From NCBI GenBank assembly GCA_947177675.1, contig CAMWVK010000105.1:1-6275 (forward strand): DNA of 6,275 nt. The letters are read 5' to 3'. This document shows positions 1 to 6,275 of this stretch, piece by piece. The stretch comes from an uncultured Mucispirillum sp. GTDB taxonomy: Bacteria > Chrysiogenota > Deferribacteres > Deferribacterales > Mucispirillaceae. Numbering within the stretch: position 1 is the first letter of the stretch; each line of letters begins with the position of its first letter. A program made the position numbers and the translations under genes. Under the pieces are notes generated by a model that was not told the origin of the DNA, made no database searches, and saw only the letters and a list, made by a program, of their open reading frames with translations.

Positions 1-13
1 CTTTTATATTTAT

Positions 14-33
14 ATATCATTATATAATGATAT
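14..33. promoter_or_regulatory. Probable operator of the metal-sensing repressor (perfect 20-bp palindrome)
   Basis: ATATCATTATATAATGATAT is identical to its own reverse complement and lies about 30 nt upstream of the repressor start. ArsR/SmtB-family repressors bind imperfect AT-rich inverted repeats of about this size that overlap their own promoters, so this is the natural site for the product of the gene at 66-413. The palindrome contains the consensus -10 box at 23-28, so bound repressor would block RNA polymerase directly. Half-site-like ATGAT copies follow at 32-36 and 40-44. The half-site is not the classic TGAA/TTCA of SmtB and CzrA operators. The binding assignment is inference; the symmetry is seen directly. 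Confidence 0.65.
23..28 (+). promoter_or_regulatory. -10 box of the repressor-ATPase operon promoter
   Basis: TATAAT matches the sigma-70 -10 consensus at all six positions. With 17-nt spacing the -35 box would fall at or just before base 1, so it is mostly outside the window and cannot be judged. Transcription would begin near 34-36, giving a leader of about 30 nt before the start codon at 66. AT-rich DNA yields such hexamers by chance, but the position inside the palindrome and just upstream of the operon supports it. Confidence 0.55.
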
Positions 34-53
34 GATGAGATGATGTTATGATT

Positions 54-60
54 AAAGGAG
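54..60 (+). promoter_or_regulatory. Ribosome binding site that sets the repressor start at 66
   Basis: AAAGGAG is a strong Shine-Dalgarno sequence 5 nt before the ATG at 66. If translation began at the upstream ATG at 48, this site would lie inside the coding sequence, and that ATG has no comparable site of its own. The start at 66 is therefore preferred, giving 115 residues rather than 121. Confidence 0.8.
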
Positions 61-65
61 TTGTT

Positions 66-413
66 ATGGTAGATGAAAGTAAAATAAGTGATGCAGAAGC
101 AGTGCGTGCAGCAAGACAAAGCCTGCCTTCTGAATATTCTTTTGTGGCACTGGAGCTTTTTTATAAAGTATTTGCAGATACAACAAGAATAAAAATATTA
201 TTTGCCTTAAAGGAAGTGGAGCTTTGTGTATATGATATATGTGCCGCATTATCATTAAAGCAGTCTACTGTTTCACAACAGCTTAGGTTTTTAAGACAGA
301 CAGGTATTGTAAAATCAAGGCAGGAAGGCAAAAATGTGTATTACAGTCTTGATGATGACCATATTACAGGTGTGCTTTTAATGGGGTTAGAGCACATTAA
401 TGAAAAGAGGTAG
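66..413 (+). CDS. ArsR/SmtB-family metal-responsive transcriptional repressor (Zn/Cd type)
   Basis: This is a 115-residue winged-helix repressor of the usual family length, acting as a dimer in the cytoplasm. Residues 30-50 (LFYKVFADTTRIKILFAL) form the typical first helices. The recognition helix lies at about 64-77 (LKQSTVSQQLRFLR), followed by the beta-wing around 82-95 (VKSRQEGKNVYYSL). Near the C-terminus, D97, H99, H110 and E113 reproduce the D-x-H-(10)-H-x-x-E spacing of the alpha-5 zinc site of SmtB (Asp104, His106, His117, Glu120). At the alpha-3 site, ELCVYDIC has C54 but Tyr where CadC/ArsR-type proteins have the second Cys (ELCVCD); another Cys follows at 59. I infer a Zn(II)-sensing repressor, possibly also responding to Cd or Pb, that controls itself and the ATPase gene 4 nt downstream through the palindrome at 14-33. 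The family call is secure; metal specificity is inferred. Confidence 0.93.
   Translation: MVDESKISDAEAVRAARQSLPSEYSFVALELFYKVFADTTRIKILFALKEVELCVYDICAALSLKQSTVSQQLRFLRQTGIVKSRQEGKNVYYSLDDDHITGVLLMGLEHINEKR
406..410 (+). promoter_or_regulatory. Ribosome binding site that sets the ATPase start at 418
   Basis: AGAGG ends one base before the repressor stop codon (411-413) and is 7 nt from the ATG at 418. An ATG at 400 is also in frame but would place this site inside the gene and add six residues (MKRGSI) ahead of the usual MKKY start of the metal-binding domain. Because the site lies in the last codons of the repressor gene, the two genes are probably translationally coupled. Confidence 0.75.
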
Positions 414-417
414 TATT

Positions 418-2484
418 ATGAAAAAATATATGCTTGAAAATTTAGACTGTCCAGTTTGTGCTGCAAAAATAGAAGATGGAATAAAAAATCTTGCCTGTGT
501 AAAGGATGCAAAGGTAGTTTTTGCCACAAAAACATTAATGATAGATACTGATAATATTCATAAAGTGCAGGAAACTATTGATGAAATAGAAAAAGGTGTA
601 GTAATACATGAGAAAAAGCAGGAAGAAAATTTTAATGTAAAAAATGAATTAATACTTTTGGGTATTCTGCTAGCTTCATTTGGTGCAGGGCTTTATATGC
701 TGCATACTTTTCAAACACCGCCTATGTCTTATATAGGTTATGCCGTATTAGTAATAGTCTATTTAATAACAGGAAAAGATGTAATATTATCATCAATAAA
801 AAATCTCCGTCATGGTAAAATATTTGATGAAAATTTTCTTATGACATTTGCAACACTTGCAGCCTGGGCAATAGGCAGCCATGAAGAAGCTGTTGGAGTT
901 ATGCTTTTTTACAGAGCTGGAGAATTTTTTCAGGATTTAGCAGTTAATAGAAGCCGCCGTTCTATTCAGTCACTTTTAGAAATTCGCCCAGATTATGCTG
1001 TTGTTATAAGAGAGGGCATGCAGTGCAGAGTTGACCCGGAAACTATCCATATAGGTGAAACTATAGTTATAAAAGCAGGGGAAAAAATAGCTCTTGATGG
1101 CACAGTTATAAAAGGAAAAACAACTCTTGATACAAGAGCATTAACTGGAGAATCTGTGCCAAGAAGTGCTGAAACTGGCGATAAAGTATTATCTGGTATG
1201 ATAAGCTTAACTGGTATTATTGAAGTGCAGGTAGAAAAAATATTTGCAGAAAGCTCAGCATCAAAAATTTTAGATATGGTAGAAAATGCTGCTGCAAATA
1301 AAGCAAAAACAGAAAATTTTATTACAAAATTTGCATCATATTATACACCGATTGTATTTTTTACAGCTTTTGCAATAGCTTTAGTGCCGCCGCTTTTAGA
1401 TATGGGCTCATTTAGCCAGTGGCTTTATCGTGCATTAGTTGCATTAGTTGTGTCATGCCCATGTGCATTAATTATAAGTGTGCCACTTGGTTACTTTGGT
1501 GGTATTGGGGGAGCATCTAAAAAAGGTATATTGGTAAAAGGGGCAAACTATCTTGAAGCATTATCTAATATTCAGGCTGCTGCTTTTGACAAAACAGGCA
1601 CTCTTACAAAAGGTATTTTTACAGTAACAGAAGTAAAATCTTTTGGTAAATATTCAAAAGATGATGTTGTGAGATATGCAGCTGTTGCCGAAAGTAAATC
1701 AAGCCATCCAATAGCCCGTTCTATTGTAGAATATGCAGGAAATATTGATTATTCTATTAAGGAATATGAAGAAATAAGCGGCAGAGGTGTAAAAGTATCT
1801 ATAGAAGATAGAGAAATTATGGTAGGAAATGACAGTCTGCTGCATTTTACAAACACAATACATGATGAAAGTGTATGTAATATTTTAGGCAGTGTTGCCC
1901 ATGTGGTAATAGATAAAGAATATGCTGGATACATTATAATAAGCGATAAATTAAAAGATGATACAGTTGAAGCAGTCAATAAACTTTATGAAGCAGGTGT
2001 TAAAAACATTACTGTTTTAACAGGCGATAATAAATATGCAACAGAAACTATACTAAAAGATACTGGTATTAAAGAATATTATTATGATTTACTGCCAGAA
2101 GACAAGGCAGAGAAATTTAAAGAATTTGCAGATAAGTATAAAGGCAGTGGTTATTCATTATATGTGGGTGATGGTATAAATGATGCACCAGTTCTTGCTA
2201 TGGCAGATGTTGGTGTCTCTATGGGAGCAGCAGGAAGTGATGCTGCTATTGAAACTGCTGATGTAGTTATAATGAATGACTCATTAATGAAACTTGTAGA
2301 TGCAGTAAATGTTGCTAAAAAAACAAAAAAAATTATCTGGCAGAATATAATTTTTGCTCTCAGTATTAAAGTTCTGTTTATAGTTTTAGGCTTATTTGAT
2401 ATTGCTTCAATGTGGATGGCAGTATTTGGTGATGTAGGTGTTGCTTTACTTGCATTACTAAACTCTATGCGGGCTTTAAGATAA
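418..2484 (+). CDS. zntA: Zn(II)/Cd(II)/Pb(II)-exporting P1B-type ATPase (ZntA/CadA family)
   Basis: This 688-residue inner-membrane pump hydrolyses ATP to move Zn, Cd or Pb out of the cytoplasm. Residues 3-65 are one heavy-metal-associated domain with D10-C11-P-V-C14, matching the acidic DCxxC site of ZntA. Eight membrane segments follow: pairs at about 77-120 and 140-175, a pair around 307-360 carrying the C347-P-C349 transport motif, and the last pair at about 640-685. The actuator domain has TGES (243-246). The catalytic domain has the phosphorylated D391 (DKTGT), H430-P431, T535-G-D537 and GDGIND (584-589). K651 and D672 lie 21 residues apart, exactly as Lys693 and Asp714 of E. coli ZntA, which marks the P1B-2 (divalent) subgroup rather than copper pumps. 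Length is slightly below ZntA (732) because the N-terminal region is short. No disruption is seen. It is co-transcribed with the repressor. Confidence 0.95.
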   Translation: MKKYMLENLDCPVCAAKIEDGIKNLACVKDAKVVFATKTLMIDTDNIHKVQETIDEIEKGVVIHEKKQEENFNVKNELILLGILLASFGAGLYMLHTFQTPPMSYIGYAVLVIVYLITGKDVILSSIKNLRHGKIFDENFLMTFATLAAWAIGSHEEAVGVMLFYRAGEFFQDLAVNRSRRSIQSLLEIRPDYAVVIREGMQCRVDPETIHIGETIVIKAGEKIALDGTVIKGKTTLDTRALTGESVPRSAETGDKVLSGMISLTGIIEVQVEKIFAESSASKILDMVENAAANKAKTENFITKFASYYTPIVFFTAFAIALVPPLLDMGSFSQWLYRALVALVVSCPCALIISVPLGYFGGIGGASKKGILVKGANYLEALSNIQAAAFDKTGTLTKGIFTVTEVKSFGKYSKDDVVRYAAVAESKSSHPIARSIVEYAGNIDYSIKEYEEISGRGVKVSIEDREIMVGNDSLLHFTNTIHDESVCNILGSVAHVVIDKEYAGYIIISDKLKDDTVEAVNKLYEAGVKNITVLTGDNKYATETILKDTGIKEYYYDLLPEDKAEKFKEFADKYKGSGYSLYVGDGINDAPVLAMADVGVSMGAAGSDAAIETADVVIMNDSLMKLVDAVNVAKKTKKIIWQNIIFALSIKVLFIVLGLFDIASMWMAVFGDVGVALLALLNSMRALR

Positions 2485-2493
2485 TTTTATAAG

Positions 2494-2537
2494 TTAAAAT
2501 GTAATATTAAGCTTTCATAATGCTGCTTATATTTTAA
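2494..2537 (+). terminator. Weak AT-rich hairpin after the ATPase gene, possible terminator
   Basis: TAAGC (2508-2512) can pair with GCTTA (2525-2529), and TTAAAAT (2494-2500) with ATTTTAA (2531-2537), leaving a bulge on the 5' arm and a 12-nt loop. Only a short T-rich stretch follows, so this is a poor intrinsic terminator. It is the only hairpin candidate between the ATPase and the RND block. Readthrough into the downstream genes cannot be excluded. Confidence 0.2.
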
Positions 2538-2544
2538 TTTAGAC

Positions 2545-2590
2545 TTGAAAAATTACTGAACTTTTACTAATAGTAATAATCTATTAAAAT
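2545..2590 (+). promoter_or_regulatory. Candidate promoter region for the RND block, with a 13-nt dyad
   Basis: The 130-nt gap before the small exported protein holds possible promoter pieces: TTGAAA (2545-2550) as a -35 and TAAAAT (2585-2590) as a -10, though they are not spaced for each other. Between them lies a perfect odd palindrome, TTACTA-A-TAGTAA (2564-2576), with a further TTACT at 2553-2557, exactly 11 nt (one helical turn) before the first arm. This could be a repressor or activator site, but no regulator gene of matching type is in the window. AT-rich composition makes such matches easy to find. Confidence 0.3.
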
Positions 2591-2614
2591 ATATGTCAGT
2601 GTTATGGGGCTTTT

Positions 2615-2866
2615 ATGAAAAAGTACTTTTTAATAGTTTTAATTATTCTTTTTTCTATTCCATTTTCAGTATCAGCACAAAATAAACAGGCAGGTATATC
2701 AGGTTATAAAATAACATATTTATTAGTTCCACAAGATGAAGTAATTGAGCAAAATAGTATAAAAGAAGTATTTAAAGTATCAAAAGATGAACGGGTTCGT
2801 TTTATTCTAGTAAAAATGATATGTTATAATGGCAGCTATGCAGTAGTAACAACTAAAATAGGCTGA
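2615..2866 (+). CDS. Small exported protein resembling a truncated RND periplasmic adaptor (signal peptide plus C-terminal domain)
   Basis: This 83-residue protein has a clear signal peptide: MKK, a hydrophobic stretch to about 17, and a V-S-A cleavage site after residue 21, leaving about 62 mature residues. No lipobox Cys is present. The mature part contains LLVPQDEV (36-43), then VFKVSKDERVRFILV (52-66) and YAVVT (75-79). This follows the order of the C-terminal membrane-proximal domain of AcrA/MexA-type adaptors (LLVPQQGV, then a VLVV-DKVE-like strand, then WLVTEGL). The lipoyl, alpha-hairpin and most beta-barrel regions that should lie between are absent, as is the final GD-VV-G stretch. 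It occupies the usual adaptor position, 4 nt before the permease. I infer an internally deleted and C-terminally shortened adaptor, or an unusually small adaptor-derived protein. The ribosome site is weak (GGGG, 2606-2609). The reading frame itself is intact. Confidence 0.7.
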   Translation: MKKYFLIVLIILFSIPFSVSAQNKQAGISGYKITYLLVPQDEVIEQNSIKEVFKVSKDERVRFILVKMICYNGSYAVVTTKIG

Positions 2867-2870
2867 TATT

Positions 2871-5800
2871 ATGATTAAATACGCATTAGATAACCCAATA
2901 AAAGTATTAGTAGCAATATTTTTTGTAGTGCTTTTTGGTGTGCAGGCTGCAATAAATATGCCATACCGTCTTATTCCAAATATAGAATATCCACAGATAA
3001 CAATACGCACAACATGGACAGGTGCATCCCCTTATGATATGGAAAAAGAAATTATAGACAGGCAGGAAAGGGTATTAAAAAGTATCCCCGGCTTAACAGA
3101 GTTTGAAAGCACTGCTATGGAAGGCAGATGTAATGTAAAACTTACTTTTGATTTATCTGTTAATGTTGATGATGCAATACTGTTTGTTTCTAATAAGCTT
3201 GACGAAGTTAAAGGATATCCTGATGATATAGATAAGCCAACTATCCGTTCAGCAGACAGTGATTCATTTGCATCTGTTGAATTAATGCTTACAACAAGAG
3301 ATGACAATCCAAGAAGTGTAGATGAATATTTAAGCTACTTTGAAGAAGTCATTAAGCCATATATTGAGCGTGTGCAGGGTGTTGCAGATATGTGGTATTG
3401 GGGTGGCAGGTCAAAACAGGTGCAGATTACTGTAGACCCATATAAAATGGGAGCATACAATATAAGTCTTTCTCAAATTATTAATGCTATTGATAAAGAA
3501 AATATTGATATTTCAGCAGGAACAAGGGCTTATGGCACAAAAGATTACCGTTTTAGAACTATGGGGGAAAGTGAAACTCCTGAAGATATAGCAAATATTG
3601 TAATCGTCAGCAGTGATAATTCAAGGCTTAAACTTGGTGATGTTGCCCATGTTGATTATGGCTATGAGAAAAAAGATTCATTTGTCAGGTATAATAATAA
3701 AAATGCTATGAATATAGGCATTATTGCTCAAGCAGGCTATAATATATTAGATTTAACTAATGATTTAGAAAAAGTAATAAATGAATTAAACAGCACTGTA
3801 TTAAAAGACAATGGTATAGAGTTTATATGGATATCAGACCAGCGTGGATATATTTTAAATGCTGTAAGTTTAGTAAAATCTAATATTATTGCTGGCGGAC
3901 TTTTAGCTGTCATTGTGCTTTTAGTATTTTTAAGAAGTATCCGTTCCACACTTGTTATTGCTGCGACTATTCCAATATGTATTATAGGCACATTTTTTAT
4001 TATGAATGCTTTAGGCCGCACATTAAATGTTATAAGCCTTGCAGGCATTGCATTTTCTGTGGGTATGCTTATAGATAACTCTATTGTAGTGCTTGAAAAT
4101 ATTGACAGGCATATAAAAATGGGAAAAAAAGCAGTTACAGCAGCTTATGATGCTGTAAGAGAAGTGTGGGGTGCAATTTTAGCTTCCACTCTTACCACAA
4201 TAGCTGTATTTTTACCTATTGCATTTATCAGAGAAGAAGCAGGGCAGCTTTTTGGCGATATTGCAATAGCAGTAAGCTCATCAGTTGGTTTAAGCCTTAT
4301 AGCCTCAGTATTTGTAATACCTGTTGCAACAAAAGTAATATATGAAAAAACTAATAAATTAAATTTTAATTCTCATTCAAAATTTTATGATAAAGTTAAA
4401 AATTTTAGTGAAAATATAGGAAATATTGGATTAAAAGTAGTTAATTTCACAGTTGGTATGTCTGATAAGATAAATGCAAAAGTCAGCACAAGGTTAATAT
4501 TTGTTACCTGCTTAACTGCTGTATCTTTAATAAGTGCTTATGTTTTAATGCCTAAAATGGATTATCTTCCACTTGGCAATAAAAATATGATAGAAACAAA
4601 ACTTACTGTGCCGCCTGGTATATCATTAGCAGAAAGAAGAAACATTGGTAATTTCTTTTATAAAGAGTTAGAACCATATATGCAGCAGGATTTAAATGGG
4701 TATCCACGCATTAATACATTTGGATTTGTTGGCGGCACAAATGTAAGGGCGGTATTAACAAGCACAGATGAACAGCGTGCAGGGGACTATAAACCATTAC
4801 TGCAAAGTATAGTAAACCAAATACCGGGTATTAGCGGCTCAACTTCTCAGTCACCATTATTTAAAGTTGGCGGCGGACAGGGTAATGAGTTTAATATGAA
4901 TGTATCAAGCAATATGAATTATGATCAGTTAATATCTATTGTCCAGCTTATTCAAGCAAGAATATATCAGGAAATGGCAGATGTGCAGATGCAGATAAGC
5001 CCATCAGCAAACCCAGTATATCCAGAAGTGCGGCTTAATCCAGACAGGGAAGCTATCATGGCTTCAGGACTTACTACTGAAGAAGTGGGTATAGCAGTAG
5101 ATGTATATTTAGACGGCAGAAAAGTAGGGGAGTTTAAAGATCCAGAAATAGGAACTATTGATATTTCTTTACGCGGACCTTATGAAGAAAAAGAAACTGG
5201 CAATATGGAAACAAACCCTGCAGAAGTTGGTGAGTTTGTAGTAAATTCATCTACTGGTCTTGCTGTTCCAGTTGCTAATTTATTTGATACTAAGGAAGTT
5301 TTAGGTGTAGAAAGAATAAGGCGTTTTAATTCTCAAAGAGCTTTTGAATTTAAAATTACACTGCAAAAAGGTATGGTATTAGAAGAACTTCGTGATAATA
5401 TTATGAATAAAGTAATTGAACCAATGCGTGCAGAAGGACTGCTGAATGGTATAATAATATCTACAAGCGGTGCATCATCAAAACTAGAAAATGCTAAAAA
5501 CGCATTATCTGGAAACTTTATATTAGCTGTTATTATTACATATTTCTTAATGGCAGCATTACTTAATAACTTTTTATATCCATTGATTATATTATTTTCT
5601 ATTCCACTTGCAGCAACAGGCGGGTTTATGGGACTTGCATTAACTGACTTATTTATTGCAGAACAGCCCCTTGATATTATTACTATGCTTGGCTTTATTA
5701 TGCTTGTGGGAGCAGTTGTAAATAACCCTATTTTAATAGTGTATCAGTCATTAAATTATATTAAGCTTGGCATGAGCGGTAAAGCTGCAGTGCGTCTTGC

Positions 5801-6041
5801 ATTAAAAACACGGATACGCCCTATTAGTATGAGCACAGCCACATCACTTTTTGGTATGCTGCCCCTTGTTGTAGCACCAGGTGCAGGAAGTGAACTTTAT
5901 CGCGGTATGGGAAGTGTAATATTAGGCGGGCTTGCCCTTGCAACAGTATTTACTATGTTTGTAATACCTGCACTGCTTTCATTCTTTTTAGATAAAGTGC
6001 CAGGAAATGATAACCTGCCAGAAGGATATATTGATGGTTAA
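2871..6041 (+). CDS. RND-family efflux permease (AcrB-like, HAE-type)
   Basis: This 1056-residue inner-membrane proton-driven exporter matches the family's usual length (AcrB 1049). TM1 is at about 9-30, followed by a large periplasmic loop with family motifs (ASPYDMEKEI; VQGVADM). TM2 starts near 338 and TM7 spans about 543-561. A second periplasmic loop contains LNPDREAIMASGL, and TM8-TM12 run from about 883 to near the C-terminus. The relay region of TM4 reads GMLIDNSIVVLENI, with D402 and N403 where AcrB has Asp407-Asp408. TM10 has VVNNPILIV (N951, N952) where AcrB has Lys940. This resembles a less studied RND group rather than AcrB itself or the metal-exporting CusA group, so the substrate is unknown. 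The gene starts 4 nt after the small adaptor-like gene, and its weak ribosome site (AGG, 2860-2862) overlaps that gene's end, suggesting coupled translation. No TolC-type outer-membrane channel gene follows. Confidence 0.95.
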   Translation: MIKYALDNPIKVLVAIFFVVLFGVQAAINMPYRLIPNIEYPQITIRTTWTGASPYDMEKEIIDRQERVLKSIPGLTEFESTAMEGRCNVKLTFDLSVNVDDAILFVSNKLDEVKGYPDDIDKPTIRSADSDSFASVELMLTTRDDNPRSVDEYLSYFEEVIKPYIERVQGVADMWYWGGRSKQVQITVDPYKMGAYNISLSQIINAIDKENIDISAGTRAYGTKDYRFRTMGESETPEDIANIVIVSSDNSRLKLGDVAHVDYGYEKKDSFVRYNNKNAMNIGIIAQAGYNILDLTNDLEKVINELNSTVLKDNGIEFIWISDQRGYILNAVSLVKSNIIAGGLLAVIVLLVFLRSIRSTLVIAATIPICIIGTFFIMNALGRTLNVISLAGIAFSVGMLIDNSIVVLENIDRHIKMGKKAVTAAYDAVREVWGAILASTLTTIAVFLPIAFIREEAGQLFGDIAIAVSSSVGLSLIASVFVIPVATKVIYEKTNKLNFNSHSKFYDKVKNFSENIGNIGLKVVNFTVGMSDKINAKVSTRLIFVTCLTAVSLISAYVLMPKMDYLPLGNKNMIETKLTVPPGISLAERRNIGNFFYKELEPYMQQDLNGYPRINTFGFVGGTNVRAVLTSTDEQRAGDYKPLLQSIVNQIPGISGSTSQSPLFKVGGGQGNEFNMNVSSNMNYDQLISIVQLIQARIYQEMADVQMQISPSANPVYPEVRLNPDREAIMASGLTTEEVGIAVDVYLDGRKVGEFKDPEIGTIDISLRGPYEEKETGNMETNPAEVGEFVVNSSTGLAVPVANLFDTKEVLGVERIRRFNSQRAFEFKITLQKGMVLEELRDNIMNKVIEPMRAEGLLNGIIISTSGASSKLENAKNALSGNFILAVIITYFLMAALLNNFLYPLIILFSIPLAATGGFMGLALTDLFIAEQPLDIITMLGFIMLVGAVVNNPILIVYQSLNYIKLGMSGKAAVRLALKTRIRPISMSTATSLFGMLPLVVAPGAGSELYRGMGSVILGGLALATVFTMFVIPALLSFFLDKVPGNDNLPEGYIDG

Positions 6042-6130
6042 ATAATATTTGTATATGGAATATAATGCTGCCTTTGCAATAAAGAAAATAAAACATTTTT
6101 AATTAAGCTGACCATATATGTAATTAGGCT

Positions 6131-6275
6131 CTAGACTAGCATTTTTTTTCCTATTGAAAAAAGTTTTTCTACAAGCAATAGAAAGTTATCTTTTCTATAA
6201 TTAAATCTAACCTCACTTTCTTTTAAATGCAAGATAGGCACTTTAAAAAATTTTGTGTATGAGTAAAAACAATGT
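6131..6275 (-). CDS. Probable C-terminal end of an unidentified minus-strand gene (partial)
   Basis: Read on the minus strand from the right edge, one frame stays open for 47 codons and ends at a TAG (complement of 6131-6133). It includes ESEVRFNYRKDNFLLLVEKL and ends SIGKKMLV. In DNA this AT-rich, about one codon in twelve should be a stop by chance, so an open run this long is suggestive but not proof. The start would lie beyond the window. The gene would be convergent with the RND permease, with an 89-nt gap between their stops. I do not recognise the family; the fragment is basic and hydrophobic with no diagnostic motif. The codon for the second G of the IGKK stretch opens an A8 tract near the 3' end. 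Confidence 0.4.
   Translation of the reverse strand, partial: HCFYSYTKFFKVPILHLKESEVRFNYRKDNFLLLVEKLFSIGKKMLV

Noticed and set aside
48..65. In-frame ATG at 48 as the repressor start
   Set aside because: It has no convincing ribosome site, and the strong AAAGGAG at 54-60 would then be coding; the ATG at 66 fits better.
400..417. In-frame ATG at 400 as the ATPase start
   Set aside because: It overlaps the repressor gene and puts the AGAGG site inside the gene; the ATG at 418 gives the standard start of the metal-binding domain.
1749..1979. Minus-strand open frame opposite the ATPase gene
   Set aside because: It is a shadow of the ATPase coding strand, with no ribosome site and no recognisable domain; the same holds for minus-strand frames opposite the repressor and permease genes.
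2604..2618. Four-codon frame (MGLL) whose TGA overlaps the ATG at 2615
   Set aside because: Too short to support as a leader peptide; there is no good ribosome site before it, and chance is the simpler explanation.
418..6041. A combined metal-export system linking the ATPase and the RND pump
   Set aside because: The permease lacks the features of the CusA metal group as far as I can see, and a 130-nt gap with unrelated candidate sites separates the blocks; adjacency alone is not enough.
6131..6149. GCT...AGC followed by eight T (6142-6149) as a terminator for the permease gene
   Set aside because: The stem would be only about 3 bp, and the T-run is better explained as the A8 tract of the minus-strand frame.
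6178..6198. Inverted repeat ATAGAAA / TTTCTAT with a 7-nt loop
   Set aside because: Short and AT-only apart from one pair, with no T-tract after it, and it lies inside the probable minus-strand coding frame.

Overview
The window is low-GC DNA with about a third G+C by eye. It reads as part of a Gram-negative-type bacterial chromosome, because an RND-family inner-membrane pump implies an outer membrane. The AT-rich codon use, with mostly A- or T-ending codons, would fit host-associated low-GC lineages such as Deferribacterota (Mucispirillum-like), Campylobacterota or Brachyspira. The sequence does not settle which; the Deferribacterota idea is only an impression.

There are two transcription blocks on the + strand. 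Positions 1-2484 hold a self-contained metal-resistance operon. It has a perfect 20-bp palindrome sitting on a consensus -10 box, a small ArsR/SmtB-family metal-sensing repressor (66-413), and, 4 nt downstream, a complete Zn/Cd/Pb-exporting P1B-type ATPase of the ZntA/CadA type (418-2484). The repressor has a full alpha-5 zinc site, and the ATPase has every catalytic and transport motif expected. The simplest model is that metal-free repressor covers the promoter and that excess Zn, Cd or Pb releases it, so the ATPase is made and pumps metal out of the cytoplasm.

A gap of 130 nt (2485-2614) holds a weak hairpin, a perfect 13-nt dyad and possible promoter elements. It is followed by a small exported protein of 83 residues (2615-2866) and, after 4 nt, a full-length RND efflux permease (2871-6041). 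RND permeases are normally preceded by a periplasmic adaptor of roughly 350-400 residues. Here the small protein looks like such an adaptor reduced to its signal peptide plus most of its C-terminal membrane-proximal domain. The barrel-sandwich (lipoyl), alpha-hairpin and most beta-barrel regions are missing. This is the most unusual observation in the window.

The last 234 nt contain a short convergent gap, then what is probably the 3' end of a minus-strand gene (6131-6275) that starts beyond the window. I see no RNA genes, insertion sequences, CRISPR arrays or attachment sites, and no clear evidence of a wholly new system. Two starts differ from the longest open frames: the repressor most likely starts at 66 rather than 48, and the ATPase at 418 rather than 400. 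In both cases a Shine-Dalgarno sequence lies inside the longer frame.
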